From Candidatus Aminicenantota bacterium (GTDB lineage: Bacteria > Acidobacteriota > UBA6911 > RPQK01 > JAJDTT01), in contig JAPOYZ010000314.1 of the NCBI GenBank assembly GCA_026706325.1, forward strand, positions 1-10,080: a stretch of DNA of 10,080 nucleotides, in the 5' to 3' direction. Position 1 is the first letter of the stretch, and each line of letters begins with the position of its first letter. Of this stretch, positions 1-7,317 are shown one piece after another. The notes under the pieces are model-generated. The model made no database searches. It was not told the DNA's origin and was given only the letters and a program-made list of their open reading frames with translations. The position numbers and the translations under genes are program-made.

Positions 1-798
1 CTCGTTTCGAATGTTATGGGACACATGCTGGCCATCTCTCAGGATCGAGAGGACGGTGATGTCGTAGGTCTTGTTCATGCCGACTTCAAGGCAGCTCTTT
101 CCGGCGAGCTTCGACTTTTCCTGAACCCGGACTTCGGTCAGGTACGCGCCCATGTGGTAGTTCCCGGCCAGGGAGACGGGAGTGGAGCGGGCGGGCAGAA
201 GACGCCGGGCGAGAAGGCAGACGTAGATCAGTCCGGCACCCAGCAACACAATCCCCAAAGGGAAAAACTCGAACATTCCGAAAGCCGGCTGACCGGCTTT
301 TTCCGCGACAGAACTGACGATCAGATTGGTGGACGTCCCCACCAGGGTCAGGGTTCCTCCGGCCATACTGGCGAAGGAGAGGGGGATCAGGGCTTTGCTG
401 GGACTCAGGTGAAAGCGCCGGCACAGGCTGATGGCCAGGGGGATGAAGACCGCAACCACAGCGGTGTTGTTCAGAAAGCCGGAGAGAATGCCGGCGACCC
501 CCAGGAAAATGCACATTCCCAGCCATTTCCGGGTCCCTACCTGCCGACTGAGACGATCGGCGGCCACCTCCAGAATACCGGTCTTCACCAGGGCGTGACT
601 CAGGACGAACATGGCGGCAATCGTGATCACCGCCTTGTTGCTGAACCCCGAAACGGCCTGTTCCACAGTGAGGGTTCCGGTCACCAGGAGAACGCCCAAC
701 AGACCGACCGCGGTCACCTCGATGGGAAAGATTTCCAGCGAGAACACCAACAGCGCCACCGCGATCAACACCAGCATGAAGGCAATCTCGAGCGTCAT
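1..798 (-). CDS. SLC13/DASS-family permease, N-terminal part (cut by window start)
   Basis: The minus frame starts at ATG 798 and stays open to base 1, giving the first 266 residues of a longer protein. It is an inner-membrane anion/sodium symporter-type permease. The sequence shows hydrophobic segments near residues 5-20, 28-45, 55-75, 94-120 and 180-197, and the family's paired motifs: FLNNTAVV (NNT at 110-112) and GTSTNLI (154-160), which in SLC13 relatives help form the ion and substrate site. From about residue 213 the chain becomes soluble, with KLAGKSCLEVG at 230-240 and a following Ile/Leu-rich stretch, typical of an inserted RCK_C (TrkA-C) domain. That layout matches bacterial SLC13 permeases of about 600 residues with a central RCK_C pair. 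An in-frame TAG lies upstream with no start codon between, so ATG 798 is the first possible start; its Shine-Dalgarno site is weak (GGAG about 11 bases away). The substrate (sulfate, dicarboxylate or other anion) cannot be told. Confidence 0.9.
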   Translation of the reverse strand, partial: MTLEIAFMLVLIAVALLVFSLEIFPIEVTAVGLLGVLLVTGTLTVEQAVSGFSNKAVITIAAMFVLSHALVKTGILEVAADRLSRQVGTRKWLGMCIFLGVAGILSGFLNNTAVVAVFIPLAISLCRRFHLSPSKALIPLSFASMAGGTLTLVGTSTNLIVSSVAEKAGQPAFGMFEFFPLGIVLLGAGLIYVCLLARRLLPARSTPVSLAGNYHMGAYLTEVRVQEKSKLAGKSCLEVGMNKTYDITVLSILRDGQHVSHNIRNE

Positions 799-879
799 GA
801 TCCGCCGATCTCCGAAACTCCTAAGAAAAAGGTGGGGCTATTTCCAATCGCCCGGTCTTCGTCGCCACGTTTGTTACAA

Positions 880-911
880 CGGAGTTCGGCGGTTAGAAAA
901 CCGCCGCTCCG
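880..911 (-). terminator. Strong hairpin between the acyl-CoA synthetase and permease genes, possible terminator
   Basis: An inverted repeat has an 8-bp perfect inner stem (CGGCGGTT at 887-894, AACCGCCG at 899-906) around a 4-base loop. It is extended by a 5-bp outer stem (CGGAG at 880-884, CTCCG at 907-911) with a two-base bulge. It lies about 70 bases past the stop of the acyl-CoA synthetase gene and about 80 bases before the permease start, both on the minus strand, where a transcription terminator is expected. On the minus strand the following bases are not a clear U tract; the T-rich side (912-927) lies in the plus direction. It could therefore be a Rho-assisted stop, a 3' stabilising stem or a leader structure of the permease mRNA. 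Confidence 0.5.
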
Positions 912-979
912 CTCCTTTCCTTTTTCTGCCGGGCGTCCGCCGGACCGAGCCGGTGGGAAGCGCCTCATCTGGCCCCTGA

Positions 980-3037
980 TCATGCGTCCGGCCCCGAATA
1001 CCGGGAACGCAACTGGCGCCGCAGGATCTTGTTGGAGGCGGTGCGGGGCATCTGGTGAACCACCTTCACGTCGTGCAAACGGAACAGGGGGTTGAGCCGG
1101 TCCACGATCGCCTGTTGAAAGATCCGCAGGAGTCCCTCCTCGTCGAAATCCGGTTCCGGCGTAGCCGGGACGACGTAGACCACCAGCCGGGTCGCGCCTC
1201 CGCCGGGAGGAGAGACCGCCACCGCCGCCGTCTCGCCGATCCCCGGAACCCGATTCAAGACTCGTTCGATCTCTGCCGACCCCACCTTGATGCCGCCCAG
1301 GTTCATGGTGTCGTCCATCCGTCCCTGAGCCCGGTAATAACCGTTGCCGAGCCGCTCCATCCGATCTCCATGACGGCGCAGCGGGACCCCTCCCGGCCCC
1401 CGGGGCGTTCCGGCGAAATACTCCCGGTGGTGGTCCCGGTTCAAGAGGCGAGTGGAGAGGCCGATCGACGGCGGAACAATGAAAATTTCCCCTTGGTCGG
1501 ACTCGCCCCCACGCCGGTCCCGAATGGTCAGACTCATCCCCAGAGCCGCCGTCGAGAAGGCTGAGGCGACGGAAGGCTGCACGACGGTGCCGGTGATGTA
1601 GGCGCCGCCGATCTCGGTTCCGCCACAGTATTCGACCACCGGCCGGTATCCCGCCCGGGAGGTCAGATAGTGCATGTCGTCGGGATTCGAGCATTCTCCG
1701 GTAGAGGTGAAGACCCTGACCGAGGACCAGTCGAGTCCTTCCACGCAGCTTCCGGCCCGCCAGGCCCCGACCAGAGTCGGCACGACCCCCAGGACGCTCA
1801 CCCTCGCGTCCTGCACGAACTCGCAGAATTTCCTGGATGTGGGAATGCCGTCGAACAGCGCGATGGTGGCTCCATTGATGAGGGAAGCATAGATCAACCA
1901 GGGTCCCATCATCCATCCCAGGCTCGTCGGCCATGCCACCACGTCTCCCTCCCGAATGTCCTGATGCAGACATCCGTCGGCGGCGCACTTGATGGGGGTC
2001 AGGTGGGTGAACGGAATGGCCTTGGGATCGCCCGTGGTCCCCGAGGAGAAGAGAATGTTGATGGCGTCATCGGGATCACACGCCACCGCCCGGAAAGCCT
2101 CCTCGTCACTCAGAAAATCGTCCCATAACAAGTCTCCGTCCCGCAGCGGTTCCGAGAGGCGTCCCTGCACCGGCACCACCACCGCCACCGGAGCGCCGGC
2201 CTCCAACATCCTCGTGTAAAGGGGCAGCTTCCGGGAACCGCGAAGAATCCGGTCCTGGGTGAAGAGGGCCTTGGCTTCTCCGACTCTGAGCCGGGTTCGG
2301 ACCTCCGGAGCGGAAAAGCTTTCGGCTATGGTCAGCGCCACGCAGCCCGCCTTGATGACACCCAGGTAAATGGACACGGCTTCGACGTTCATGGGCATGT
2401 CGATGGCCACCGTGTCGCCCCGGTTCACTCCCAGGCGGGACAACGCGTTGGCGACGCGGTTCGAAAGGGCGTCCAACTCCTTCCGAGTCAGACTGGAAAC
2501 GGGCCCTTCCTCCCCATGACAAACGATGGCCGGGTCCGATCCGCGGCCAAAACAGCTCTCGGCGATGTTCAACCGGGCGCCGGGCAGCCATTTCACGTTT
2601 TCCGCGCCCGGTGTCGAATCCAGAATCTTGGCCGGCGGAGTCCGGAACCGGATCCCCAGTTGCCGGATCATCATCTCCCAGTAAGCGGAGCGGTTCTCTG
2701 CGGTCCAGGATTGGAATTCGGCATACGATTCCAGACCCAGTTGCTCTTGGATTCGCGCCAGGTTCGTTTCCCGGACGGACTCCGGCGCGGGAACGAAAAT
2801 GGGCGCGGGGTCGGCATCGGGCTCGTTGCCGCACACCGTCCGGTGCAGCAGTTGGTGAACCGGGAACGGATGAGCCGGACTCAGAAGACCGCTGCTCACT
2901 CTTCGCCAGCATTCGGCGGAGGAGCAAGTCCCCAACAGACGGTTCACTCCCGCCGAGAGCCGCCGCGCTTCCGGAGGCTCCACCCCAAGGGCGACGAGAT
3001 CGCCGCTGCATACCCGTTCGGCGGCGGAGCTTCTCAC
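980..3037 (-). CDS. Acyl-CoA synthetase of the AAE17/AAE18 type (AMP-forming)
   Basis: This 685-residue protein belongs to the ANL adenylating family, which joins a carboxylic acid to CoA through an acyl-AMP intermediate. It has the ATP-binding loop SSGTTGDPKA (331-340), the core motif EYCGGTEIGG (469-478), the GDRME aspartate (D558), the hinge motif QGRMDDTMNLGGIK (571-584) and the C-terminal PRTASNK with the expected catalytic lysine K670. The long N-terminus, with SGDLVALGV (11-19), HPFPVHQLL (56-64) and TNLAR (91-95), plus internal IDMPM and FTQDRILRG, matches my memory of plant peroxisomal acyl-activating enzymes 17/18 and their bacterial relatives rather than acetyl-CoA synthetase proper. 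The peroxisomal C-terminal tripeptide is absent, as expected. The start is GTG, overlapping the ATPase stop as GTGA, with GAGG/GGAGG just upstream. The true substrate is unknown; a short or medium-chain acid is a guess. Confidence 0.88.
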   Translation of the reverse strand: MRSSAAERVCSGDLVALGVEPPEARRLSAGVNRLLGTCSSAECWRRVSSGLLSPAHPFPVHQLLHRTVCGNEPDADPAPIFVPAPESVRETNLARIQEQLGLESYAEFQSWTAENRSAYWEMMIRQLGIRFRTPPAKILDSTPGAENVKWLPGARLNIAESCFGRGSDPAIVCHGEEGPVSSLTRKELDALSNRVANALSRLGVNRGDTVAIDMPMNVEAVSIYLGVIKAGCVALTIAESFSAPEVRTRLRVGEAKALFTQDRILRGSRKLPLYTRMLEAGAPVAVVVPVQGRLSEPLRDGDLLWDDFLSDEEAFRAVACDPDDAINILFSSGTTGDPKAIPFTHLTPIKCAADGCLHQDIREGDVVAWPTSLGWMMGPWLIYASLINGATIALFDGIPTSRKFCEFVQDARVSVLGVVPTLVGAWRAGSCVEGLDWSSVRVFTSTGECSNPDDMHYLTSRAGYRPVVEYCGGTEIGGAYITGTVVQPSVASAFSTAALGMSLTIRDRRGGESDQGEIFIVPPSIGLSTRLLNRDHHREYFAGTPRGPGGVPLRRHGDRMERLGNGYYRAQGRMDDTMNLGGIKVGSAEIERVLNRVPGIGETAAVAVSPPGGGATRLVVYVVPATPEPDFDEEGLLRIFQQAIVDRLNPLFRLHDVKVVHQMPRTASNKILRRQLRSRYSGPDA

Positions 3038-4254
3038 TCCTCACTCCTCCACTTCTCTCCTGCCGGCTTTCTTCTCCCTCTTTTCTCTCCCGGCCCCCAT
3101 TCCACTGCCAGCCGCACGAGACCCGCATCGGAACCACTGCGGGTCACGGAGAAGGGTTCCTTCTTTTCGGCCAGGTCGTAGGACTGGAGACCGTCGGTGT
3201 CGGTGGCCACGACGTTGAAGTAGTACCGGCCTTCCAACAGCGCCATGCGGGGAAAAACCACCCGGGCACGGTAGTCGCCTGGACCGGCCTCCCGGAGCGG
3301 GACCCCGTCGAAGACGGTGCTGGTGACGTAGACGACAACGCCGTCGTCGCGCACCACGGCGACCCCCAGGCCGGGAGTCCCGCGAAACTCGGGGAGAAAG
3401 CGGGCCGACACGTCCAACTCCAGGCTCTCGCCGGTCCGGAAGGGCCCGGTCCGGGGGCGTTGGAGCTTGACATCCTCGATCCAGCAAATCTTTCGAGAAC
3501 CGGCCTTCCGGGCCTGGACCGGGTCCCACTCCCGGCTCCCGGTCCGGCAGAAATCACGGTATCTCCCCACCACTTCGCGGCTTGAACCCATGGCTTGGAC
3601 CTGCCCCCGATGCAGCCACAGGGCTCTGGAGCAGAAGCTCTCGATTTGATGGAGAGCGTGGGAGCACAGGACGGCGGTGCAGCCTCGATCCCGAAGGCGC
3701 TGGATTCGATTCAGGCACCTGCTCTGGAACTCGCCGTCTCCCACGGCCAGGACCTCGTCCACGATCAGGACATCCGGCTCGAAACTGGTCGCCAGGGAGA
3801 AGGCAAGCCGCAACATCATGCCCGCGGAGTAGGTCTTGAGCGGCCGATCGATCTCGTCGCCAAGGCCACTGAATTCGATGATCCCGGACTCGCGGCGGGC
3901 GATCTCTTCCCTGGAAAAACCGGCCAACGCCGCCCCGAAGTAAAGGTTGCGCCTTCCCGTGAGCTCCGGATCGAAACCGACGCCCAATTCCAGAAGCGCC
4001 GCCACCCGGCCCTGGACCCGGACATCTCCGCCGGTGGGAGTGCACGTACCGGCCAAAATCTTGAGCAGCGTCGTCTTCCCCGCCCCGTTGTTGCCGACGA
4101 TGCCGAAACTTTCGCCGCGCCGGACCTGAAAGCTGACCGATTTCAGGGCCGCGAACAGCCGATGGGAAGATCTCCCGGAACTGAGTTCCCGCAACAGGGC
4201 AAATGGACCCGGATAGGACTTGTAGACCTTGCTGACCTGATGGGCCCGGATCAC
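3034..4254 (-). CDS. Wzt/TagH-like ABC transporter ATPase with C-terminal Wzt_C-like domain
   Basis: This 406-residue cytoplasmic ATPase resembles those that power ABC-2 export of O-antigen, teichoic acid or other polysaccharides. Visible motifs are Walker A GNNGAGKT (54-61), a YSAGM signature (142-146; the family's usual form is YSSGM), Walker B DVLIVDE (161-167) followed by the AVGD D-loop (170-173), and the SH switch histidine (H199). Residues from about 255 to 385 look like the beta-rich Wzt_C domain that in Wzt binds the end of the glycan (GESLELDV, GRYYFNVVATDTDG). Start GTG 4254 is the only upstream choice because an in-frame TGA lies four codons before it (sense codons TAT ACT TCC GAC), and there is no Shine-Dalgarno site. 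No Wzm/TagG-type permease is in the window, so it is an orphan here. It overlaps the acyl-CoA synthetase gene by four bases. The ATPase identity is secure; the glycan substrate is inferred from the family. Confidence 0.92.
   Translation of the reverse strand: MIRAHQVSKVYKSYPGPFALLRELSSGRSSHRLFAALKSVSFQVRRGESFGIVGNNGAGKTTLLKILAGTCTPTGGDVRVQGRVAALLELGVGFDPELTGRRNLYFGAALAGFSREEIARRESGIIEFSGLGDEIDRPLKTYSAGMMLRLAFSLATSFEPDVLIVDEVLAVGDGEFQSRCLNRIQRLRDRGCTAVLCSHALHQIESFCSRALWLHRGQVQAMGSSREVVGRYRDFCRTGSREWDPVQARKAGSRKICWIEDVKLQRPRTGPFRTGESLELDVSARFLPEFRGTPGLGVAVVRDDGVVVYVTSTVFDGVPLREAGPGDYRARVVFPRMALLEGRYYFNVVATDTDGLQSYDLAEKKEPFSVTRSGSDAGLVRLAVEWGPGEKRGRRKPAGEKWRSEE
3036..3049 (-). repeat. 7-bp tandem repeat holding the ATPase stop and the ribosome site of the synthetase
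   Basis: The plus-strand unit ACTCCTC occurs twice, at 3036-3042 and 3043-3049; on the coding strand this reads GAGGAGT twice. The repeat supplies the purine-rich ribosome-binding sequence for the GTG start at 3037 and encodes the last residues of the upstream ATPase, whose TGA stop is at 3036-3034. The GTGA junction is a classic layout for translational coupling. Confidence 0.6.
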
Positions 4255-4260
4255 GTCGGA

Positions 4261-4269
4261 AGTATATCA
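4261..4269 (-). promoter_or_regulatory. Possible extended -10 promoter giving a leaderless ATPase transcript
   Basis: On the minus strand TGATATACT matches the extended -10 pattern TGnTATAAT with one mismatch. Seven bases beyond the hexamer is the G of the GTG start codon at 4254, so transcription from here would start at the start codon. The lack of a Shine-Dalgarno site before that GTG fits. No good -35 is seen, which extended -10 promoters tolerate. A single short motif can occur by chance. Confidence 0.35.
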
Positions 4270-4357
4270 GCCGGTGCCGAGTCTCCCACGCCGACGACGA
4301 GTGGGATCGCTTGCGGCAAGCACCCGGGACTCCGGTGTAAGCGTCAGGGAAATCCCG

Positions 4358-5620
4358 TCACTTTTTCCGGAGATCCAGGCAGATCAGACGGATTTCGTTG
4401 CGCAGATAGAGAAGTCCGTGGGAAAGAACCGGTGGAGCCCAGCAGGGGTAGGTGAGAACCCGGGCGCGCGCCTTCTCCCGATACGAGTCTGGGCTCAGGT
4501 CCACCAGAGCCAGGTCGCCCCGCTCCCCCAAGAGAATGAGCCGTCCCTCGGCCAGGACAAAACTGGACCGCCCCAGCTCCCGAGATGATTTCCAGCGAAC
4601 CGCACCCGTCAGGAACTCGATGCAACGCAGGTTGGCCTGTCCCTCGTGCCGGCCGTCCACGCCATAAAGGTATCCGTCCCGGTAAAGACTCGTGGCCCAG
4701 TGGTTCTGCATCGCCATCCGGTCTCGCCAGACTTCCGTCGGACCCTGCGAACCCAACTCCAGCAGAACGGCTCCCGTATTGTAAGTCGCCGAGAGAAAGA
4801 CGTGGTTGCCCACCACGACGGGCGTGGCGGCATTGACCGATTCATAGCTCCGGGAGCGGAACGGATAGCGGTACAGTTCCCGGCCGTCCGCCGCGTCCAC
4901 GGCCAGGAAGCCCCCCCGGGTCAGGAACATGGCGACCCGCCGGCCGTCCAGGTCGACGACGGCCGGCGTCGAGTAGCTCGCCTCGTCATCGCCGGTCTTC
5001 CAGATGGTCTCACCCGAGCGCTTGTCCACCGCCAGGACACCCGCGCCATCGCCGCCCGCGTTCACCAGGATTCGATTCCCTTCCACGACGGGAGCCGAAC
5101 CGACACCGAAAAAGTTCTGGGGGACACGGTAGTCCCGATTGATCCACCGCTGCCAGAGGATTCGGCCAGTGGAGAATTCCAGACAGGTGAGCTTTCCCTC
5201 GGCCCCGAAGGTGTAGACACGGTCTCCGTCGATGGCTGGGGAGGATCGGGGGCCGTTGTTGTAACCGTAACGATCCAGGTAGCGAGTAGGATACCCCTGC
5301 TTCCAGATGGGACGGCCCGTCCCGGCTTCCAGGCACTCGACCACCTCCTGGCCCCGAATCCGGTGAAATACGACGATCCGGCCGGCAGAGGTCACCGGCG
5401 GACTGAACGACCGGCCCAGGCTCCGTTCCCAGACCAGCGGCGGACCCTCTTCGGACCAGCCCTCCAGCAACCCGGTCTCGCTCGAGCTGCCGTCTCCGCG
5501 GGGCCCCAGGAACCGGGGCCAATCCTCTCCTCCCGTCTGGGCCGGCAGCGGCAGTTGAACCTGAAGCCCCAGCAAGAGCGGGAAGAGCCACCGGGGCGGC
5601 CGAGTGAAAGATCCGCGCAT
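4358..5620 (-). CDS. Secreted PQQ-binding-like beta-propeller repeat protein
   Basis: This 420-residue protein starts with a Sec-type signal peptide: basic residues, then a Leu-rich core at about 11-26 and a likely cut after the AQ near 28. The mature part opens with DWPRFLGPRGDG (33-44), a hallmark of large families of propeller proteins in Planctomycetes and Acidobacteria. Blade repeats end in a G-x-x-x-W/Y pattern: AGTGRPIWK (99-107), STGRILWQ (150-157), RSGETIWK (201-208), DGRELYRY (245-252) and LTGAVRWK (337-344), preceded by Val/Leu-rich strands. Such proteins resemble PQQ dehydrogenase and BamB folds but usually have no shown cofactor; no cytochrome c motif or other enzyme domain is present. 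ATG 5620 is two bases after the stop of the upstream Ig-domain gene, so the two are almost surely co-transcribed. A scaffold or binding role outside the cytoplasm is inferred. It is unlikely to be BamB, given the family-specific N-terminus and context. Confidence 0.9.
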   Translation of the reverse strand: MRGSFTRPPRWLFPLLLGLQVQLPLPAQTGGEDWPRFLGPRGDGSSSETGLLEGWSEEGPPLVWERSLGRSFSPPVTSAGRIVVFHRIRGQEVVECLEAGTGRPIWKQGYPTRYLDRYGYNNGPRSSPAIDGDRVYTFGAEGKLTCLEFSTGRILWQRWINRDYRVPQNFFGVGSAPVVEGNRILVNAGGDGAGVLAVDKRSGETIWKTGDDEASYSTPAVVDLDGRRVAMFLTRGGFLAVDAADGRELYRYPFRSRSYESVNAATPVVVGNHVFLSATYNTGAVLLELGSQGPTEVWRDRMAMQNHWATSLYRDGYLYGVDGRHEGQANLRCIEFLTGAVRWKSSRELGRSSFVLAEGRLILLGERGDLALVDLSPDSYREKARARVLTYPCWAPPVLSHGLLYLRNEIRLICLDLRKK

Positions 5621-5622
5621 TC

Positions 5623-7152
5623 CTATTCTCTTCCGGCAGGGAACTGCCCCGCCACGGCGGAGGAGGACAGGCCATGCACCCGAATCGAAGCCATCGTTTC
5701 GTTTCCCGCGTGATCGACAGCCTCCACCCGAATTCGATTTTCGCCCTCCCGGAGCCGCAGGTCACAACTGAATTCCGTGTCCCAAGACCGTAGCGGCGTT
5801 CCATTGCAAGTCAATTGAGCGACCCCGGAGACGGCGTCTCGAACCATCCCCGTCAACCTCAGCCCCCCCTCTTCCAGCCGGGACCCGGTCTTGGGCCACG
5901 TCACTTCGATGGACGGTGGCTGCTTGTCCAGCTTGACTTCCAGATCCAGGGAAGCGCTGTTTCCCGCCCGATCGACGGCCATGCCCCTGAGGCGGCGAAC
6001 CGGGCCTTCGGTGGTGATTTGCAGGTCGGGAGTCACGCTGGCCAGTCCGGCGAGGTTGTCCCGCGCCTTGAACGAAACGGTCACGTCCGCATTGTGCCAG
6101 CCCCGGCGGTTGGGCGGGGGAGTGGTCTCGACCTGGATGACAGGCGGGGTGCCGTCCACCATGACGGTCCCGGTGATGGGAAACGATGCGGCCCGGTACT
6201 CGCCCGGCTTGCGCACGGGAATCCTGCCCCGGCGCCGGTCGTACACCGTGAGTCTCGTGAGTTGGCCGAAGGCCAGGTAGGGGTAGCTCCCGTCGGGCAC
6301 GAGGCGTCCGCTTCCGTCCGTGCCGTCCCAGGGACGATTGTTCAAGATTCGGATCACCTCGCCGCTGTCGGGATCCTGAATGACCCGGACGTAGTCCAGC
6401 GAATAGTGTCCCCGGGCCAGGATCTTGAAGGTGATGGACAGGGTGCTGGGGGCAAGCTCCGGAGAAAACGGATCGGGAGAGTCGCGGAAGGCAATGACCG
6501 CCAGGCTCTGCCGGCGCACCGCCCCCTGCGACACCTCCCAGGCCTTCTTCAGGGCATCCATGGCTTTCCGGGAATTGTCGTGCCGGGCGGCTCTCTCCAG
6601 TTCCCGAAAGGCTCTTTCCACCTGCCATTCGTCGGCCATTCCGACGGCTCTCAACCGCTGGGCCGCTTCGATGGAGGCTCGTGCGATCTCCGTCTGAGCC
6701 TCGAGGAGGGTCCTCGCCACCTGCTGGAAGACCGACTCGGCCTCGCGGTTCCCGCGCACCGATCTGATGCCCCTCTGGAGCCGGCTCAGCGCCCGCTTGT
6801 TGTACTTGAAGACCCTCTTTCCGTCGGGATTCGAACGGATCTGACTTCCATCGAGATAAAGGCTCTCTCCCTTGTGGGACAGGCTCTCGGAGATGGCCTC
6901 CACGATGTCGTCCACCGAACGCTTGACGCGCCGGTTGGAGCCGGGAAGCTGCCGGAGTTGGAGAATCGCCTCGCGCAAGAGCTCCAGGGGCGACGGGCGC
7001 GACTCGGTTCCCGATGCTGAAGACGAGTCATATCGCGGTGCTGCAGGCGGATCAGCATCGGAAACCGGCTCCTGGCCCCAGGCAGGTTCCGGCGCAAGCA
7101 GGAAAGTAGACAGGAGCAGCCAAACCCCCCACCTGCCCGCACACTGCTCCAT
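5623..7152 (-). CDS. Secreted helical protein with FlgD-like and two Ig-like domains
   Basis: With the ATG at 7152 the protein has 509 residues. A signal peptide (hydrophobic core about 8-20, cut near AWG at 24-26) is followed by a Pro/Ser-rich linker and a charged helical region (about 55-215) rich in Ala, Glu and Arg, probably alpha-helical or coiled coil. Then comes a FlgD-type Ig-like unit: PDPFSPE (226-232) and WDGTDGSGRLVPDGSYPY (275-292), the pattern seen in T9SS-type and FlgD-like folds. Two Ig-like repeats follow (about 336-410 and 412-494), each starting with PP and ending in the DRAGN or DHAGN motif. The second has a possible disulfide pair C449/C463 and resembles glucodextranase B-type domains. 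The GTG at 7164 is an alternative start, but the ATG has GGAG six bases upstream (7162-7159). No enzyme domain is visible; a binding or structural role at the cell surface is inferred. It leads the operon with the propeller gene. Confidence 0.85.
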   Translation of the reverse strand: MEQCAGRWGVWLLLSTFLLAPEPAWGQEPVSDADPPAAPRYDSSSASGTESRPSPLELLREAILQLRQLPGSNRRVKRSVDDIVEAISESLSHKGESLYLDGSQIRSNPDGKRVFKYNKRALSRLQRGIRSVRGNREAESVFQQVARTLLEAQTEIARASIEAAQRLRAVGMADEWQVERAFRELERAARHDNSRKAMDALKKAWEVSQGAVRRQSLAVIAFRDSPDPFSPELAPSTLSITFKILARGHYSLDYVRVIQDPDSGEVIRILNNRPWDGTDGSGRLVPDGSYPYLAFGQLTRLTVYDRRRGRIPVRKPGEYRAASFPITGTVMVDGTPPVIQVETTPPPNRRGWHNADVTVSFKARDNLAGLASVTPDLQITTEGPVRRLRGMAVDRAGNSASLDLEVKLDKQPPSIEVTWPKTGSRLEEGGLRLTGMVRDAVSGVAQLTCNGTPLRSWDTEFSCDLRLREGENRIRVEAVDHAGNETMASIRVHGLSSSAVAGQFPAGRE

Positions 7153-7171
7153 CTTCGACTCCACGATCCGC

Positions 7172-7190
7172 GAACCACCCCGCGTGGTTC
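7172..7190. promoter_or_regulatory. Perfect 7-bp inverted repeat upstream of the FlgD/Ig gene
   Basis: GAACCAC (7172-7178) and GTGGTTC (7184-7190) form a perfect inverted repeat with a 5-base GC-rich spacer. It lies about 20 bases before the ATG at 7152 of the minus operon, in the 165-base gap between divergent genes. It could be a dimeric regulator's operator or a stem in the minus-operon leader that affects ribosome access. No known consensus is recognised. Confidence 0.45.
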
Positions 7191-7252
7191 ATCAGGTTAG
7201 CCCTACCGGCAACAGTTTGCCAGAGTGGGACCTGCTCCGGTCCTGGGGCCGC

Positions 7253-7281
7253 GTGAGACTTTCGCCAGAGATTGTTAAGAT
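7253..7281 (+). promoter_or_regulatory. Weak candidate promoter for the oxidoreductase-pyrF pair
   Basis: GTGAGA (7253-7258) and TAAGAT (7276-7281) are separated by 17 bases and each match four of six bases of the sigma-70 -35 and -10 consensus. Transcription would start near 7288, giving a leader of about 30 bases that includes the strong ribosome site GGGAGG. The match is modest. Confidence 0.25.
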
Positions 7282-7317
7282 CGGCATCATCCCCAAACTG
7301 TTCCGGGAGGTAAGACT

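Noticed and set aside
16..1095. Long plus-strand open frame opposite the permease and into the synthetase
   Set aside because: It is antisense to a clear SLC13 coding frame with membrane segments and motifs; its own translation is low-complexity and matches no family.
795..1988. 397-residue minus frame overlapping the synthetase
   Set aside because: It is an alternate frame of the synthetase, Arg/Gly-rich, without family motifs.
2516..3585. Two long plus-strand frames opposite the synthetase and ATPase junction
   Set aside because: They are antisense shadows made by high-GC codon bias; the opposite strand carries the conserved proteins.
4309..4321. GCTTG/CAAGC hairpin after the propeller gene
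   Set aside because: Five pairs with a three-base loop and no T tract; common by chance in GC-rich DNA.
5815..7020. 401-residue plus frame opposite the FlgD/Ig gene
   Set aside because: Antisense to a protein with signal peptide and repeated Ig-type motifs; no recognisable domains in the plus frame.
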